This document shows, piece after piece, positions 8,149 through 11,326 of a DNA stretch of 11,326 bases. The notes under the pieces are model-generated. The model made no database searches and was not told where the DNA came from. It was given only the letters and a program-made list of their open reading frames with translations. How positions within the stretch are numbered: the first letter of the stretch is position 1; the number at the start of each line of letters is the position of its first letter. The translations under genes were made by a program, and so were the position numbers. Location of the stretch: contig JAEWRS010000533.1 of NCBI GenBank assembly GCA_023398855.1, positions 1 through 11,326 on the forward strand, in the 5' to 3' direction. Source of the DNA: Bacillota bacterium. GTDB taxonomy: Bacteria; Bacillota; Clostridia; Lachnospirales; Lachnospiraceae.

Positions 8149-8229
8149 CCCATCTGATAAAAACATAATAATTTTTGTCAATAAATCCCAACAATTTCCC
8201 CTGATTTCCAATGATATAATCAGATTTTT

Positions 8230-8244
8230 CCGTCAAATTGACGG
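8230..8244. repeat. 15-bp perfect palindrome CCGTCAA-A-TTGACGG
   Basis: Two 7-bp arms around one base, about 80 bp upstream of the predicted pectinase -35 box. It could be an operator or activator site separate from the cre elements. As RNA it would make only a 5-bp stem, so a terminator role is unlikely. No regulator is recognised from the motif. Confidence 0.45.
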
Positions 8245-8300
8245 TCTTTTGCTTATGTATGGTTTCAATAATTTAGGCGGCTATTTAAAATCTGCGAATG

Positions 8301-8314
8301 GTTAAACGCTTACA
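8301..8314. promoter_or_regulatory. Second, imperfect cre-like site
   Basis: The minus strand reads TGTAAGCGTTTAAC. The left half and centre are identical to the perfect cre at 8101-8114 and the right half departs at the end. The 200-bp distance between the starts of the two sites would allow looping or co-operative binding. It could be an auxiliary operator for the pectinase promoter. Confidence 0.5.
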
Positions 8315-8355
8315 TTATCCTGCAATTTTATATGTGGTTTCTATTCACACATAAC

Positions 8356-8390
8356 ACATAGCCCCATCCTGTAACAGGACGAGGCTATGT
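8356..8390 (-). terminator. Long hairpin after the PTS-GH4 operon (likely terminator)
   Basis: The minus strand folds into a 16-bp stem, ACATAGCCTCGTCCTG paired with CAGGATGGGGCTATGT, with a 3-nt loop. Two positions pair as G-U on the minus strand but would be C-A mismatches on the plus strand, so the minus-strand RNA is the intended form. It begins 12 nt after the GH4 stop codon. The 3' flank (GTTATGTGTG) is poor in U, so it may act as a weak terminator or as a stabiliser of the mRNA 3' end. The inner stem resembles the tyrS T-box terminator. Confidence 0.7.
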
Positions 8391-8402
8391 ATGAAAAATT
8401 CC

Positions 8403-9755
<1,353 letters not shown>

Positions 9756-9758
9756 TTA

Positions 9759-11326
9759 TCAGCTGTTTTCGTTGTTTCCCAGCTCCTGGTCAACAGCCGT
9801 TCTTACGGCAGTAACCCTTAAACCATAGACAACCTGGACATTACTGCCCTTTTTCACCACACCGTTTGCTCCGGTTCCGTTTTTCAGTACTTCCTCCTGA
9901 ACCAGGTCAGGATCTGTGAGGATCAGACGCAGGCGGGTAAAGCAGTTATCCACCTTTTCAATATTTCCAGCGCCCCCAAGGGCTTTTATGATCAGCGCGG
10001 CATCCACATTCTCTCCGCCTTTTCCCTCTTTCTCAGATGCCAGCTTTTCCTTGTACTCCGCCTTGGTATGAAGCTTCATCTCCATTCCCCCGGTTTCCCG
10101 TCCCAATGTCTTTAGGTTCAGCTTTGTAATGAGAAAGCGGAAGATTCCATAATAAGCCGCAAAAAATATAAGGCCAGTCACAAGGTACATGGGCCATCCG
10201 GTTTTATGGATTCCCAAAGGCACGTTGAAAAGCAGGAAATCCAGGAAGCCGTTGGGGCCTATGGCATGGACGTTTAAAACATTGAGGACCACCATGCTTA
10301 AGCCGCTTAAGCATGCATGAACGGCAAACAGAACAGGAGCCACAAACATAAAGGAAAATTCAATGGGCTCTGTAACACCTGCAATAAAAGAGGTAAATGC
10401 AGCAGGGATTAAGATTGCTTTTATCTTATTGCGGTTTTCAGGCCTGGCTGTATGGTACATGGCAAGACAGGCACCCATAAGGCCGAACATCTTGGAAATC
10501 CCCCTGGCATCCCATATGACAGACCTAGACAGGACAGAAACAGATGGGTCTGCAATCTCCGCATAATAAATGTTTCTTGCACCCTCAAATACCTGTCCCC
10601 CAATGGTTTCCACGCCTCCCAGAGAGGTGTATAAAAACGGGGTATAGACCAGATGGTGAAGGCCTGTGGGTATGAGAAGACGTTCCAAAGCACCGTAAAT
10701 AAAGATCCCGAAATTGCCGGAACGGTTGATAAAGCCTCCAAGTCCGGTGATTCCCGCCTGGACAAAAGGCCACACATAGGTAAGAACTACCGCCAGAAAA
10801 ACGGTCACAGGGATTAATACGATGAACACGAATCTGGAACCACCGTAAATCTGGAAAGCATTTTGAAACTCTGTTTCGCAAAACCGGTTGTGGACCATGG
10901 CAGTTACAATCCCAAGAATGATTCCAAGAAACACGCCCATATCCAGGATCTGAATCCCCAGCACCATGGCCTGACCCGTTCCCCGTAAGGACTCCCCTGT
11001 AAACAGGATTCCATTTAAGGTCATGAACTTGTTCATGGCATTAATGAATACCAGAAACCCTAAAAGAGCGGTAAAACCGGCCTCGTATTTTTTCTTATTG
11101 GCAAGCCCTGCTGCAAGACCTACGCAAAAAATCAGTCCCAGGTTATTTAAGATAGATACCAGGGAGCCAGACAGGATGGTGCCAAACCCTTTTGTCACCG
11201 GATTATCTAATAAGGGCAGAAGCTCCAGCAATTTTGCATTGGTAAATAAATTCCCCACAGCGATTAAAATACCTGCAATAGGCAGGATCAAAACCGGGAT
11301 GAACATTGCTTTTGAAAAGCGCTGCA
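9759..11326 (-). CDS. glvC: PTS alpha-glucoside permease EIICB (GlvC/MalP-like), 5' end missing
   Basis: Membrane permease of the phosphotransferase system that takes up and phosphorylates an alpha-glucoside, probably maltose or a relative. The frame is open to the window edge: codons before the ATG at 11306 read QRFSKA, and QRF.KAMF.PVL is the family N-terminus, so 11306 is an internal Met. The EIIC part has many hydrophobic spans, the conserved ERLLIPTGLHH and GVTEPIEFSFMF segments, and ends near KLHTKAEYKE. The C-terminal EIIB domain (ALGGAGNIEKVDNCFTRLRL) holds the phosphorylated cysteine, codon 9942-9944. No EIIA domain is fused or adjacent, so a general EIIA from elsewhere must serve. 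The stop is 30 nt before the GH4 gene, whose 6-phospho-alpha-glucosidase fits the product of this transporter. The substrate is inferred from that partner and from overall likeness to GlvC. Confidence 0.92.
   Translation of the reverse strand, partial: QRFSKAMFIPVLILPIAGILIAVGNLFTNAKLLELLPLLDNPVTKGFGTILSGSLVSILNNLGLIFCVGLAAGLANKKKYEAGFTALLGFLVFINAMNKFMTLNGILFTGESLRGTGQAMVLGIQILDMGVFLGIILGIVTAMVHNRFCETEFQNAFQIYGGSRFVFIVLIPVTVFLAVVLTYVWPFVQAGITGLGGFINRSGNFGIFIYGALERLLIPTGLHHLVYTPFLYTSLGGVETIGGQVFEGARNIYYAEIADPSVSVLSRSVIWDARGISKMFGLMGACLAMYHTARPENRNKIKAILIPAAFTSFIAGVTEPIEFSFMFVAPVLFAVHACLSGLSMVVLNVLNVHAIGPNGFLDFLLFNVPLGIHKTGWPMYLVTGLIFFAAYYGIFRFLITKLNLKTLGRETGGMEMKLHTKAEYKEKLASEKEGKGGENVDAALIIKALGGAGNIEKVDNCFTRLRLILTDPDLVQEEVLKNGTGANGVVKKGSNVQVVYGLRVTAVRTAVDQELGNNENS

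Noticed and set aside
8176..8181. TTGACA as the -35 box of the pectinase promoter
   Set aside because: The hexamer is perfect, but 17 bp downstream the sequence is ATCAGA, a poor -10 box. The TTGATT/TAATAT pair downstream fits better.
11304..11306. ATG as the true start of the PTS gene
   Set aside because: The frame continues upstream to the window edge with QRFSKA, part of the conserved family N-terminus, and no ribosome site precedes this ATG.

Overview
The window looks like part of a Gram-positive Clostridia chromosome, most likely a Lachnospiraceae / Clostridium saccharolyticum-like (Lacrimispora) anaerobe. The clues are a T-box leader before tyrS, strong AGGAGG-type ribosome sites, an ideal catabolite-responsive (cre) palindrome, a PTS plus GH4 disaccharide operon, and a large secreted enzyme with choline-binding-type cell-wall repeats and a C-terminal tail seen in that family. 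The taxonomic call is inference; no rRNA is present. All five genes are on the minus strand, so transcription runs from high to low coordinates.

Right end (11326 to 8403): an alpha-glucoside PTS permease EIICB, cut by the window edge, is followed 30 nt later by a GH4 6-phospho-alpha-glucosidase (GlvA type), which starts at a GTG rather than the upstream ATG. Together they import and phosphorylate maltose-like disaccharides and then split the 6-phospho-sugar. A long hairpin at 8356-8390 follows the operon.

The 8078-8402 gap carries the control region of the next gene: a sigma-A-like promoter, a perfect cre over the predicted start of transcription, a second imperfect cre about 190 bp upstream, and a separate 15-bp palindrome.

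Centre (8077 to 2120): a single 1985-residue exported protein joins two pectinases. It has a signal peptide, an FnIII domain, a GH28 exo-polygalacturonase module, three more FnIII-like domains, a beta-rich region with no firm assignment, a PL9 pectate lyase module, a Pro/Glu linker and cell-wall-binding repeats. Catalytic residues of both modules are present. It would hydrolyse and beta-eliminate homogalacturonan while held non-covalently at the cell surface.

Left (2078 to 507): a clean promoter, a tyrosine-specific T-box leader (UAC specifier, UGGU bulge, antiterminator and terminator) and tyrS. Far left (506 to 1): a promoter region with two overlapping promoter candidates tied to a 12-bp perfect inverted repeat, then the 5' part of a GntR/HutC-type regulator that runs off the window. 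Its target is not visible here.
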